A stretch of 64,000 nucleotides of DNA from Flectobacillus major DSM 103 (GTDB taxonomy: Bacteria > Bacteroidota > Bacteroidia > Cytophagales > Spirosomataceae): assembly GCF_000427405.1 (NCBI RefSeq), contig NZ_KE386491.1:4597812-4661811 (forward strand), written 5' to 3'. This document shows, in pieces, positions 44,968-53,599 of the stretch. The notes below the pieces were generated by a model. The model was not told where the DNA came from and searched no databases. It was given only the letters and a program-made list of their open reading frames with translations. The position numbers and the translations under genes were made by a program. Position 1 is the stretch's first letter. Every line of letters starts with the position of its first letter.

Positions 44968-46680
44968 CTATTTTTTAATGATTTTTTTAGCCAAAGGTTT
45001 TTTTGTACTTGTTTCTACCTTTTTTGTTGCTGAGACAGAGTCTTTGGCAGTTGGTTTAATTTCAGGAGGAATTACTGCTGCCACTCTTTTCAAAATACTT
45101 TCTTTGGTTGGTTTTTCGGTGATTTTCCACTTAAAGCCATCCAATTCTTTGTCGTCTTCTTTGAGTTCTTTGGGAGGCATAAATTTGCCATCGGGCTTGC
45201 CCAAAAAAGCAATTCTTGCAATTTTATTTTTGGCAAAAAGCATATTCATTTTGCTACACTGCACCCTATTCATACCTGTAAGGGTATTTTTTTCATCAAT
45301 AGCAAAATAGATACTCTCGCCATTGCCATCTACGCTTACTTTTTCAAGCTTGGCATCGTTATTGAAATTAACAACAATTTTTCGCCCTTTTACTTGGTTA
45401 AAGTTGGTAAGGGTATCTACCGAAATCACGAAAGATTTACCTTTCATATTCATTAAATGAATTTTGTTGTTTTTCAACAAAACATTGATAGAATCGGCCT
45501 CAGATTGATTCTTGTTGTTCCACAGAATTGGTTTCTGATAAAAATAAATTGTCGAATCAGATACATTATAGCTCAGCGAGTCGCACCGTGCCGACAAATC
45601 TGTTTTATAAATAAATACCTTTTTATAGGCATACAACTTTTTGGTTTTTGTTTCCTTATTATCCAGCGATACCAAGGTATCGGCTGTTAGGAAAAGGGTA
45701 TCGTTTTCAAAAATATTTTTCAATAATGCTCTTCCGAAAACCCTTGTAACACCTGTCCGCTTAGAATAACGCCCATGTTCGCCTGTAAGGATGGCTTTAT
45801 CTTTTTTAGAAACAAATACAATATTGCCATTGGCTACCCCAATTTCGGTTGGAGGGTCATAAATCATTGTATCGGCTGTCATGACATAATCGTCAGTTTT
45901 TACCGTAGAACGCCCCTTCAAATTGGCAATCTTATTCACCGTATTATATTGGCTACCTGGGTTGGCGTAGGTGGTGTCTTGCTTGTTTACAACAAGGGTA
46001 GGGGCTATAAAAAAAGCCTCTTTCGACAAGCTACTGTACCGTAGCGAATCGGCTGTTAGTGAACCATCCTTATCAACCACCTTAACATTGTACTTAAAAT
46101 CGAAAAGCTTGGTGACAGTATTATAATAGCCTTCTCGGCTAGTTAGGGTACTTTTTTTATCAATAATCTTGCCATTGGTATTATAAAAAGCAAGATGGCT
46201 GTTGAGGTCGTAATCTAATTTTTTGGTTGTTAAAATAATCGTACCGTCGTCGAGTTTGACACGTCCGTTCATTTTGGCCAAGCGATTGTTCCCAAAATAA
46301 TAAGCGGTATCGCCTGTAATGGTTACTGTATCGGCTTGTACAATTTTTACTTTGCCATAAGCTTCCAAAATATTGGTAGTTTCGTTCAAAACAGCCTGTG
46401 TACAGTACAAAAGGGTAGTGCCTTGTCGTAGAGCAACATTTCCAAGTAGTTTTTTTACCTGCATAAAAGGCTGATTTTGCCCAACCAAACTGTCTGCTTT
46501 GATGATTTCTACCTGATTTTGAGCCAGTACCGAATGGCTACCAAGTAAGGTGTACATTATAAAGAATGCACCCAAGAAGACATACGAATCGGAGGCAAGT
46601 TTAGATTTCTTTGCTACGATTTGTTTTATCCTACGGATATTTGTCCCGATTTGCTTTATTTTAGAGTAACTTTGTCGCAT
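44968..46680 (-). CDS. OstA/LptA-like outer-membrane biogenesis protein
   Basis: The 570-residue protein has a charged N-terminal extension and a hydrophobic leader (VFLGAFFIMYTLLGSHSVLAQ, residues about 34-54). The body is a series of OstA/LptA-type repeats: GNVALRQGTTLLYCTQAVLNE, AYGKVKIVQADTVTITGDTAYYFG, GRVKLDDGTIILTTKKLDYDL and a later FVSKKDKAILTGEHGRYSK. Lipopolysaccharide-transport LptA and the N-domain of LptD have this beta-jellyroll. The C-terminal 60 residues are Lys/Thr/Pro-rich. The neighbour tilS, divergent, is a conserved arrangement in Bacteroidota. Probably involved in LPS export, but too long to be simple LptA. Confidence 0.88.
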   Translation of the reverse strand: MRQSYSKIKQIGTNIRRIKQIVAKKSKLASDSYVFLGAFFIMYTLLGSHSVLAQNQVEIIKADSLVGQNQPFMQVKKLLGNVALRQGTTLLYCTQAVLNETTNILEAYGKVKIVQADTVTITGDTAYYFGNNRLAKMNGRVKLDDGTIILTTKKLDYDLNSHLAFYNTNGKIIDKKSTLTSREGYYNTVTKLFDFKYNVKVVDKDGSLTADSLRYSSLSKEAFFIAPTLVVNKQDTTYANPGSQYNTVNKIANLKGRSTVKTDDYVMTADTMIYDPPTEIGVANGNIVFVSKKDKAILTGEHGRYSKRTGVTRVFGRALLKNIFENDTLFLTADTLVSLDNKETKTKKLYAYKKVFIYKTDLSARCDSLSYNVSDSTIYFYQKPILWNNKNQSEADSINVLLKNNKIHLMNMKGKSFVISVDTLTNFNQVKGRKIVVNFNNDAKLEKVSVDGNGESIYFAIDEKNTLTGMNRVQCSKMNMLFAKNKIARIAFLGKPDGKFMPPKELKEDDKELDGFKWKITEKPTKESILKRVAAVIPPEIKPTAKDSVSATKKVETSTKKPLAKKIIKK

Positions 46681-46701
46681 AATTTTAGTGCTACAAAATT
46701 A
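46667..46701. promoter_or_regulatory. Face-to-face overlapping promoters of the OstA-like gene and tilS
   Basis: On the plus strand TAACTTTG (46667-46674) would serve tilS (ATG 46714), with TTTG at 46640-46643 spaced 23 bases as -33. On the minus strand TAATTTTG (46701 to 46694) would serve the OstA-like gene (ATG 46680). The tilS -7 element therefore lies inside the first codons of the OstA-like gene, and the two transcripts would overlap at their 5' ends. Confidence 0.55.
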
Positions 46702-46713
46702 GCCAATAAAACC

Positions 46714-48042
46714 ATGCTTGACGAGTTTTTAACGTTTATTAACAAACAAAATCTGATTAATTCTTCCGATAAAGTTATCTTGGCTGTAAGCGGCGGAATG
46801 GACTCAGTTGTAATGTGTGATTTATTTAGCAAAGCCAAATTAGATTTTGCTATTGCACACTGTAATTTTGGACTAAGAGGAGAGGAGTCCAATGAAGACG
46901 AAACTTTTGTAAAAAAGTTGTCTATCAAATACAAAGTACCTTTTTTTGTAACGACTTTTCAAACAGCCGAATTTGCTGAAAATGAGAAGATTTCTATTCA
47001 AATGGCGGCTCGTTTGTTGCGTTATCAGTGGTTTGAAAAGCTCAGAGCCGAACACGGATACGATTATATTGCAACGGCACATCACCAAAATGACGTTTTA
47101 GAAACCGTTTTGTTGAATCTAACCAAAGGAACTGGTATTGCGGGTTTGCATGGTATTCAAATTAAAAATGGTGCTATTATCCGCCCGATTTGGTTTGCCG
47201 AAAAAGAAGAAATATTTGATTATGTTGTTGAAAACCAAATTATTTGGCGTGAAGATTCTTCTAACGAATCTAATAAATACCAACGTAATTTGATTCGTAA
47301 TGAGGTTGTGCCTTTGCTCAAACAGATTAACCCAAATTTGGAGCAAACCATTCAGCAGACTGTCGAGCGGATTCAGGCGGTAGAAGAAATTTTTTACCAA
47401 GAAATAGAACTCCTCCGCAAGCAAATTGTGTGGTCGGATGGCCGTGTGCAGTTTGTGAATTATAAGGCTATCCAAACCCTTTCGCAGCCTGTCATTAAAC
47501 TGGCCGAATTACTAAAACCTTTTCATTTTACTTATCAGCAATGTCAAGAAATTTTTGGTGCTTTTGATAAAGAACCAGGACGTAGCTTTCTTTCACCAAC
47601 ACACGAGTTGGTCAAAGACCGTACCGAGCTGGTGATTACGCCCAAAAATCTCAAGGTATTTGAAAGTTTGGTGATAGAAGCTGGTGCAACAAAAGCAAAT
47701 ACCGAAAATTTCCAGTTGGTATTTCAGGCTTTTGACAAACCCGAAGGTTACAAAGTCCCTGTGGCCAAAAAATATGCTTGTTTGGATGCCGATAAGGTGC
47801 GTTTTCCGTTACAATTGCGTAAATACAAAGAAGGCGACTGGTTTTGCCCATTAGGAATGAACAAAAAGAAATTAATAAGTGATTTTTTGACCGACTTAAA
47901 AGTGCCATTAAATCTTAAAAAAGAAACCTTTTTGTTGACTTCCAACGGTTCGGTAATGTGGGTTGTTGGCCAGCGAGTAGACGACCGCTTTAAGGTAACC
48001 GACAAAACCGAACGTATTTTGTTGATAGAGTATTTTAGTTAA
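46714..48042 (+). CDS. tilS: tRNA(Ile)-lysidine synthase
   Basis: ATG at 46714 (MLDEFLTFINKQ) gives 442 residues; the frame is open 31 codons further up, but that stretch overlaps the promoter and the divergent gene. The PP-loop AVSGGMDS is at 24-31, followed by IAHCNFGLRGEES and the ATAHHQNDVLETVLLNLTKG block. C-terminal TilS domains are present (QLRKYKEGDWFCPLGMNKKK and the ending RILLIEYFS). The enzyme attaches lysine to C34 of the AUA-reading tRNA (EC 6.3.4.19) and is essential in bacteria. A terminator follows. Confidence 0.95.
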   Translation: MLDEFLTFINKQNLINSSDKVILAVSGGMDSVVMCDLFSKAKLDFAIAHCNFGLRGEESNEDETFVKKLSIKYKVPFFVTTFQTAEFAENEKISIQMAARLLRYQWFEKLRAEHGYDYIATAHHQNDVLETVLLNLTKGTGIAGLHGIQIKNGAIIRPIWFAEKEEIFDYVVENQIIWREDSSNESNKYQRNLIRNEVVPLLKQINPNLEQTIQQTVERIQAVEEIFYQEIELLRKQIVWSDGRVQFVNYKAIQTLSQPVIKLAELLKPFHFTYQQCQEIFGAFDKEPGRSFLSPTHELVKDRTELVITPKNLKVFESLVIEAGATKANTENFQLVFQAFDKPEGYKVPVAKKYACLDADKVRFPLQLRKYKEGDWFCPLGMNKKKLISDFLTDLKVPLNLKKETFLLTSNGSVMWVVGQRVDDRFKVTDKTERILLIEYFS

Positions 48043-48126
48043 TAGCTATCTATAACTGAGTATTTTCCTATTGGTAAATGTATTTGTTTCTTACAAAAGT
48101 TAAAATATCTTGGGAATAAGGTTAGG

Positions 48127-48160
48127 CAAAATCCTCGGTGTAAGCTGAGGATTTTGTTTT
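48127..48160 (+). terminator. Rho-independent terminator after tilS
   Basis: Ten-base arms CAAAATCCTC (48127-48136) and GAGGATTTTG (48147-48156) are followed by TTTT. The remaining gap to the sigma-factor start (48161-48365) shows no gene and no exact TAnnTTTG element. Confidence 0.9.
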
Positions 48161-48365
48161 CTGAAGCTATATTTTTTATTGGTTACTGAATAAAAACCTC
48201 TGAAACACGGCTCGGAATAAGGATTTTTTTAATATAGGCTTCTAGCTTCGATATAGTCATGCAGTTGGTTATAGAAATAGATTCTTTGTCATAATTTTTT
48301 GATAAAAATGCTGTTCCTTGTAATTCTACCAAAACAATAACGACCTATTATAAAAATACTAGCCA

Positions 48366-48857
48366 GTGACGCTCGAAAAACAGTTTGCTACATATCTCAA
48401 GGAACATCAGGGTATTGTCCACAAAGTTTGTGGTATGTATCGTCGTGACCCCGACGATAAAAAAGACCTGTTTCAGGAAATAGTGGTACAATTGTGGCGG
48501 GCATTTCCAAAGTTTAGGCACGAGTCAAAGGTTTCGACATGGATTTATCAAATAGCCCTTAATGTGGCGATTTCAGACCTGAGAAAAGAAAGCCGAAAAC
48601 CAAGCCAAACATCAATAGATGAGTTTAGTGGGCAATTGGCCGACAACGAACCCGATACCGAATTAGAAGAAAAGTTAGCGTTGCTCAATCGTGCCATTGT
48701 CGAGTTGTCGGATATAGAAAAAGCGATTTTGATGTTATATTTTGAAGAAAAAAGTAACGATGAAATTGCCGAAATCATGGGTATTACAATCAATAATGTA
48801 CGAGTCAAGATGACCAGAATTAGGGAAAAACTAAGGGTTTTGATGAAAAAAAACTAA
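48366..48857 (+). CDS. ECF-type RNA polymerase sigma factor
   Basis: Start is GTG at 48366 (MTLEKQFATYLKEHQG); no ATG fits the family start better. The 163 residues contain sigma region 2 (GIVHKVCGMYRRDPDDKKDLFQE, VVQLWRAFPKFRHESKVSTW) and region 4 (LSDIEKAILMLYFEEKSNDEIAEIMGITINNVRVKMTRIREKL, read in parts). An ECF sigma controls envelope or stress genes and is normally held by an anti-sigma factor. The next gene, 85 bases downstream, encodes a membrane protein that could play that role. Four genes in one direction follow up to 50884. Confidence 0.93.
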   Translation: MTLEKQFATYLKEHQGIVHKVCGMYRRDPDDKKDLFQEIVVQLWRAFPKFRHESKVSTWIYQIALNVAISDLRKESRKPSQTSIDEFSGQLADNEPDTELEEKLALLNRAIVELSDIEKAILMLYFEEKSNDEIAEIMGITINNVRVKMTRIREKLRVLMKKN

Positions 48858-48942
48858 AATAGTAGACAATTTTGCCAAAATCATCCAATCTATCATTATC
48901 GATGAGAAACAGACATATCCAATTATTTTACAGCAACAAAAA

Positions 48943-49533
48943 ATGGAATTAGATGACCTGAAAAATATCTGGCAACAAGCCCAGAACAGTCCTCAAACCT
49001 CGTTTGATGCTGAGCAGATTATGCTAATGGCTCGTCAAAAATCACTCAATATAGTGGACAAGCTCAAACGGAATATCATGATAGAAATATGGGTAGGGCT
49101 GGTGTGTATTCCCTTTTTAGGATATTATATTTTTCAAGCAAACGAACCGTCGCAGTTTCGGCTATATGCAGGTATTGGCTTGATTCTGATTGTAACTTTG
49201 TTGTTTTCTTTTTATGGTGTATTAAAAAAACTTAATGCTTTTGGTCAGTCGGATTTATCGTTGAAAGTATCACTTCAAAACCTGATACTTCAGTTCAAGC
49301 AGTTTATCAAACTTTATTACTATGTCAACTTACTGCTAACGCCAATCTCCTTTTTTTTAGGGGCTTATTATGGTTTGCACACCTTAGTAAACGGCCTGAA
49401 AATAGCAAGTATCATTGCCCTGATAGGTTTGCCTTTTGTCTATTTTTTTGTAAAAAGCTATATTCGTAAATTGTACGGCAAGCACCTTGATAGGCTACAA
49501 ATATTACTTGAAGAATTGGACGAACAAGGATAA
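48943..49533 (+). CDS. Multi-pass membrane protein, possible anti-sigma factor
   Basis: The 196-residue protein starts with a cytoplasmic segment MELDDLKNIWQQAQNSPQ, which resembles the N-terminus of many Bacteroidota proteins encoded after ECF sigma genes. Four hydrophobic helices follow (about residues 48-66, 73-93, 126-145 and 150-168), then an amphipathic helix at the C-terminus. There is no known enzymatic motif. Position next to the sigma gene and the cytoplasmic N-terminal motif suggest sequestration of the sigma factor, but no ZAS-type zinc motif is present. It is likely cotranscribed with its neighbours. Confidence 0.7.
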   Translation: MELDDLKNIWQQAQNSPQTSFDAEQIMLMARQKSLNIVDKLKRNIMIEIWVGLVCIPFLGYYIFQANEPSQFRLYAGIGLILIVTLLFSFYGVLKKLNAFGQSDLSLKVSLQNLILQFKQFIKLYYYVNLLLTPISFFLGAYYGLHTLVNGLKIASIIALIGLPFVYFFVKSYIRKLYGKHLDRLQILLEELDEQG

Positions 49534-49587
49534 CGTCGGTTTACTAATTACCTTTGTGTTTTTATGTAACTGTTGCCCTTAAATACC

Positions 49588-50016
49588 ATGAATATTGATA
49601 TGCTCAAAGGTCTTTTGACCAGTAAATCCGAACATTTTTCTAATACTGAAAAGAAAAAGTATAAAATTGTACAGTTGTTTAAAGTTATTAATAAAGTGAA
49701 TCAATCGATTCTGAATCAGTCTATTAAAAAAGAAACAATGGGCTTGATTCGCCAAACCATCGAGGCTATTCCGGCTACACCTTCGGCCGATAGCAGCTTG
49801 TTCGATAAACATTATTTGGCTCTCAGAAATCATACCGTGATACACTATAAGTTTGACCCCGATGCACAGGCTTCGGTTTATTTATTGGTAGGTTTGGTGT
49901 TTGGGGCAGTGCTAGGTTGGATTATCAAAAGCTATTGGATGGGTTTACCTATTGGTTTTTTGGTTGCTTTTGTGTTCTATTATGTATCACTTAATAATGT
50001 TAAAAATCATGATTAA
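49588..50016 (+). CDS. Small membrane protein of unknown function
   Basis: ATG at 49588 (MNIDMLKGLL) is chosen over a TTG 15 bases upstream; the product has 142 residues. A soluble N-terminal half (about 1-90) rich in Lys/Asn/Ser has no recognisable domain. Two membrane helices follow (SVYLLVGLVFGAVLGWII and YWMGLPIGFLVAFVFYYVSL). The stop codon (50014-50016) lies 8 bases into the next gene, so translation is probably coupled to the TraB/GumN gene. Its role may be linked to the sigma-factor operon. Confidence 0.7.
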   Translation: MNIDMLKGLLTSKSEHFSNTEKKKYKIVQLFKVINKVNQSILNQSIKKETMGLIRQTIEAIPATPSADSSLFDKHYLALRNHTVIHYKFDPDAQASVYLLVGLVFGAVLGWIIKSYWMGLPIGFLVAFVFYYVSLNNVKNHD

Positions 50017-50884
50017 TTCTGTAAAATTTCTCTGTTTAGGTTTAGTAATCAGCTCGTTATTGTTAACCAAAATTTATGCACAAAAAGCCTCTAATTCATT
50101 GCTTTGGGAAATATCAGGCAATGGACTAACACAGCCGTCGTATTTGTATGGTACGATTCACGCTATTTGTTCACAGGATTTTATGCTGTCGGATGTGGCC
50201 AAACAGAAATTTGAACAGAGTCAACAAGTATATCTTGAATTAGACATGGACGACCCGTCGATGATGGTAGAAATGCAAAAAAGAATGTTTATGCAAGATG
50301 GTGTTACCTTAACAAGTATTTTATCGGCTAGCAACTATACCAAAGTAGCTAAGTTTTTTAAAGATTCGATGCAGATAAACATTGATAAAATTCCCAAAAT
50401 GAAGCCTTTTGTTCTCAGCTCAATGACAATTCCCAAGCTACTAGGATGTCCAATACAAAGCTATGAGTCTACGTTTACATCAATGGCTCAAAAACAAAAA
50501 AAGGAATTATTGGGCTTAGAAACAGTACAAGAGCAGTTTGATGCACTGGATAAATTGAGTTACGCAGAACAAGCCGACTTAATGTTGGTGAAAATGGTAG
50601 ATGATTGGCAAAACAATAAGTCCGAGTTTCAGCGGATGCTTCAGGATTACAAAAAACAGGATGTGGAAGCTTTACACAATGATCTATTAAGTTCGTCTTC
50701 GATGAATAAAGAATTTGAGCAAAATTTATTAATTACTCGTAACCTCAATTGGATACCTAGAATAACCAAAGTAGTTCGGGAAAAGCCAACGTTTATTGCT
50801 GTTGGTGCAGGACATTTGGGCGGTACACAAGGGCTAATAGCACTGCTAAAGAAACAAGGGTTTTCGGTAAAAGCTCTGAGATAA
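50009..50884 (+). CDS. TraB/GumN-family secreted protein
   Basis: ATG at 50009 (MINSVKFLCLGLVIS) gives 291 residues with a signal peptide ending near IYAQ. The N-terminal TraB/GumN domain has LWEISGNGLTQPSYLYGTIH, where GTIH is the conserved metal-binding motif. ELDMDDPSMM and YESTFTSMAQKQKKELLGLET follow, and the C-terminal block is AVGAGHLGGTQGLIALLKKQGF, with GAGHLGG. The Tiki/TraB fold is a metal-dependent protease in animals; the bacterial role is unclear. Its start overlaps the previous gene by 8 bases, a typical operon sign. Confidence 0.85.
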   Translation: MINSVKFLCLGLVISSLLLTKIYAQKASNSLLWEISGNGLTQPSYLYGTIHAICSQDFMLSDVAKQKFEQSQQVYLELDMDDPSMMVEMQKRMFMQDGVTLTSILSASNYTKVAKFFKDSMQINIDKIPKMKPFVLSSMTIPKLLGCPIQSYESTFTSMAQKQKKELLGLETVQEQFDALDKLSYAEQADLMLVKMVDDWQNNKSEFQRMLQDYKKQDVEALHNDLLSSSSMNKEFEQNLLITRNLNWIPRITKVVREKPTFIAVGAGHLGGTQGLIALLKKQGFSVKALR

Positions 50885-51010
50885 GCTTAGCTTGACAATT
50901 ATCCGATTGTGAAATGATCAGAAGAATCATGACTTTTATAAAATATATACAGAGAAATAGTTCTTAATAAAGAAAAAATAGAAATATATTAATCATTGTC
51001 ATGTTTTTTA

Positions 51011-51054
51011 TTGATTATGAAAAGGATGCTTTTTGAAGTAAGCCCTTATATTTA
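51011..51054 (+). promoter_or_regulatory. Weak Crp/Fnr-type half-site and -7-like element of the beta-CASP gene
   Basis: TTGAT is at 51011-51015 with a poor second half (AAAAG). TATATTTA (51047-51054) is a -7-like element with one mismatch. The half-site centre is 36.5 bp from the end of the -7 element, the same spacing seen for the universal stress and small-protein genes. On its own the match is weak. Confidence 0.3.
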
Positions 51055-51068
51055 CTTCAAAAAAGGCT

Positions 51069-52469
51069 ATGAAAATCTCATTTCACGGAGCTGCTCAAAC
51101 GGTTACAGGAAGTAAACATTTGATTACGCTCAAAAATGGCAAAAAGCTATTACTCGACTGTGGTATGTTTCAGGGGCGTGGTGTCGAAACCGAGAGCTTG
51201 AACAAAGAATGGGGCTTTGTACCTGCCGAAATAGACTATATGGTATTGTCGCACGCCCATATCGACCACTCGGGATTGATTCCGAAGCTGGTAAAGGAAG
51301 GATACAAAGGCAAAATATATTGTACTAACCCTACCAAAGATTTAGCCCAAATTCTATTGCTCGACTCAGCTCATATTCAGGAATCAGATGCTAAATTTTT
51401 GAACAAAAAGCGTCGAGACCAAAATAAATCGGCTATTAGCCCACTCTACGATACCCACGACGTAATGTGCTGTTTGATGCGTTTTACGACTGTCGACCTA
51501 GATGAATGGATTCAAATAACCGATGATATTCAGTTGAAATTTACCGAAGCAGGTCATATTTTGGGTGCGGCCGTAGTCAATCTTCGTATCAAAGAAGACG
51601 ATGAAATAAAAAGAATCACGTTTTCGGGCGATATAGGCCGTTATAACGATGCAATTCTCAAATCACCGGCCGAATTTCCGCAAGCCGATGTGATTATTTG
51701 TGAATCCACCTATGGCGATTCGCTACACGATGAGGTGCAGATTTCGGAAACGGAGGTCATAAAACTGATTTATAAAACCTGTGTTGAGCAAGACGGCAAA
51801 CTTATCATTCCAGCCTTTAGTGTAGGGCGTACCCAAGAGCTAGTGTACATGTTGAATCGGCTTATTGAAAGTGCAACGATTCCGGCCCTCAATGTATATG
51901 TCGATAGCCCACTTTCTACCGAAGCCACCCGAATCACCTACAATCACCCCGAATGTTTTAACAAAAAGTTACTTAGGTATATGGAACGAGACGAAAATCC
52001 TTTTGATTTTCCGACGCTACGATATATTACCGAAAAGGAAGTATCGCAAGAACTCAACCAGAAAAAAGAGTCATGTATCATTATTTCGGCGTCGGGGATG
52101 GCCGAAGCAGGGCGTGTCAAACACCATATAGCCAACAATATTCAAAATCCCAAAAACACAATTTTACTGGCAGGGTATTGTGAACCCAATTCGCTGGGTG
52201 GCCGCCTAAAATTAAGACCCGACGTAGTGAAAATATTTGGGGAAGAATACCGTGTAAATGCCACCATTGCCGAAATCAAAAGCTTGTCGGCTCATGCCGA
52301 TTATGAAGATATTTCACAGTTTTTGGCTTGCCAAGACCCCAAGCAAGTACAGCAGTTTTTTGTGGTACATGGCGAACCCCAAGTACAAGAACATTTTAAA
52401 AGAAAACTCATAAAAAAGGGCTTCAACGAAGTATATATTCCTGCTCAGCATCAGGTATTTAATATCTGA
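51069..52469 (+). CDS. Beta-CASP metallo-beta-lactamase-fold RNA nuclease
   Basis: The 466-residue protein has the metallo-beta-lactamase motif SHAHIDHSG (residues 61-69; His62, His64, Asp66 and His67), then GHILGAAVVNL and FSGDIGRYND for metal binding. The CPSF/beta-CASP insertion follows, with VGRTQELVYMLNRL and YVDSPLSTEATRITY. The RNA-specificity block is LLAGYCEPNSLGGRLKLR, and EIKSLSAHADYEDI ends the catalytic core. Relatives are RNase-J-like or CPSF73-like nucleases. The gene begins a region of stress-type genes. A weak Crp/Fnr-type half-site precedes it. Confidence 0.92.
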   Translation: MKISFHGAAQTVTGSKHLITLKNGKKLLLDCGMFQGRGVETESLNKEWGFVPAEIDYMVLSHAHIDHSGLIPKLVKEGYKGKIYCTNPTKDLAQILLLDSAHIQESDAKFLNKKRRDQNKSAISPLYDTHDVMCCLMRFTTVDLDEWIQITDDIQLKFTEAGHILGAAVVNLRIKEDDEIKRITFSGDIGRYNDAILKSPAEFPQADVIICESTYGDSLHDEVQISETEVIKLIYKTCVEQDGKLIIPAFSVGRTQELVYMLNRLIESATIPALNVYVDSPLSTEATRITYNHPECFNKKLLRYMERDENPFDFPTLRYITEKEVSQELNQKKESCIIISASGMAEAGRVKHHIANNIQNPKNTILLAGYCEPNSLGGRLKLRPDVVKIFGEEYRVNATIAEIKSLSAHADYEDISQFLACQDPKQVQQFFVVHGEPQVQEHFKRKLIKKGFNEVYIPAQHQVFNI

Positions 52470-52509
52470 TATTTCTCATAGATTTATATAATTACTGTTT
52501 TGTAATGGT

Positions 52510-52553
52510 GTGATTATCATCATTTTAATGGATGGCCGAAAGGCGTAGCTTTG
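52510..52553 (+). promoter_or_regulatory. Crp/Fnr-type dyad with promoter of the first universal stress gene
   Basis: GTGAT-TATC-ATCAT (52510-52523) matches TTGAT-N4-ATCAA in 8 of 10 positions. TAGCTTTG (52546-52553) is an exact TAnnTTTG element. The dyad centre is 36.5 bp upstream of the end of the -7 element. With a start about 5 bases later this gives about -41.5, the class II activator position. Confidence 0.6.
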
Positions 52554-52584
52554 GGTATTGATTAAACCTAAACAATAATCTATT

Positions 52585-53424
52585 ATGAAAAAAGTGATAG
52601 TCGCATTCGATGGGATGAACTTTTCTAAAGGAGCTGTAAATTATGCCATCCAATTGGCCAAAGATAGTGGTTCAGTTATTACGGGGGTATTTTTACATGA
52701 TTTGTATTATCGCTACGGAGCATCTGCTACGATTTTGGAAGGGCAGCCTTATTTTGATATTAGCCCAATGTTAAAATTGGCTAAGGAAGAAGAAGAGCAA
52801 CTCGACCAAAGCATACAGCAATTTGAATGGTATTGTAAAGAGTTTTATCCACATTACGAAGTGGTAAAAGATATGGGTATTCCTGATTATGACCTCGTCC
52901 AAGAAAGTAGATTTGCCGATATTATTGTGGTTGGGGGTGAAGTATCTTTTACAGAAGACAAAGAAAAAGCCAATAATAGATTTATCAAAGAATTGCTGAA
53001 AGGTACAGAATGTCCCGTTATGATTGTACCCGAAGACCCCGACCCGATTCATCACATTACCTTGACTTACGATGGTTCGGCTTCGTCGGTATTTGCTATC
53101 AAACAGTTTTTGTACTTGTTTCCTGCCAAAAGGTACAATGACTTTACGGTGGTATCGGTGGCCGAAAGCGATGATTCTTTGGCTATCCCCAAACAAGAAG
53201 CTTTTACAGACTTTATCAAAAAGCAGGCCGAACGTGTTTCTTTCGAGATTTTACCTCATGGAAATGCGGGCGAACAATTAGCCGATTATATCAATACGCA
53301 CCGAACTTCTATTGTGGTAATGGGAGCGTATGGACGTAATGTTTTATCCAGACTATTGCATAAAAGTGCCTCCGAAGAGTTGCTGAAAAACTTGAAAGTT
53401 CCCGTGTTTATTACCCATATTTAG
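52585..53424 (+). CDS. Universal stress protein, two UspA domains
   Basis: The 279-residue protein is a tandem UspA. The first domain (about 1-145) begins KKVIVAFDGMNFSKGAVNYA; the second (about 150-279) begins HHITLTYDGSASSVFAIKQF. Each has the UspA alpha/beta fold, and the second ends with the ATP-binding-type motif VVMGAYGRNVLSRLLHKSASEELLKN, corresponding to GxxGxxxxxxG(S/T). No signal or membrane part is seen. A Crp/Fnr-type promoter lies upstream, and a related minus-strand gene converges on it. A terminator at 53453-53487 ends it. Confidence 0.9.
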   Translation: MKKVIVAFDGMNFSKGAVNYAIQLAKDSGSVITGVFLHDLYYRYGASATILEGQPYFDISPMLKLAKEEEEQLDQSIQQFEWYCKEFYPHYEVVKDMGIPDYDLVQESRFADIIVVGGEVSFTEDKEKANNRFIKELLKGTECPVMIVPEDPDPIHHITLTYDGSASSVFAIKQFLYLFPAKRYNDFTVVSVAESDDSLAIPKQEAFTDFIKKQAERVSFEILPHGNAGEQLADYINTHRTSIVVMGAYGRNVLSRLLHKSASEELLKNLKVPVFITHI

Positions 53425-53452
53425 GCTAAACAATTAGTAGATAGAGAGCCAC

Positions 53453-53487
53453 AAAAAAAGCATCGGTTTATAACTGATGTTTTTTTA
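53453..53487 (+). terminator. Rho-independent terminator after the first universal stress gene
   Basis: An A-rich/T-rich stem (15 pairs including G-U pairs, with CATCGGTT pairing to AACTGATG) is followed by TTTTTTT. It lies 29 bases after the stop at 53424. Confidence 0.85.
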
Positions 53488-53532
53488 TACCTTTTCAGCT
53501 ATGTCTATCTCTGTGGGCTATAACAAAAGCCG

Positions 53533-53599
53533 AAATATTGATTATAACAAACATGGTTGACGAAAACTTCGTCAACCATGTTTGTTATAATCAATATTT
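53533..53599. repeat. 32-bp perfect inverted repeat at the end of the second universal stress gene
   Basis: Arms 53533-53564 and 53568-53599 are exact reverse complements around a 3-base loop AAC. The right arm contains the stop codon of the minus-strand universal stress gene (53591-53593). It may act as that gene's terminator, yet it is far longer than needed and has only a weak T tract. Such length can form a cruciform or a long double-stranded RNA that is a target for RNase III. Confidence 0.75.

Noticed and set aside
46621-46713. Upstream extension of tilS
   Set aside because: It overlaps the divergent gene and the predicted -7 element; TilS proteins begin close to MLDEF.
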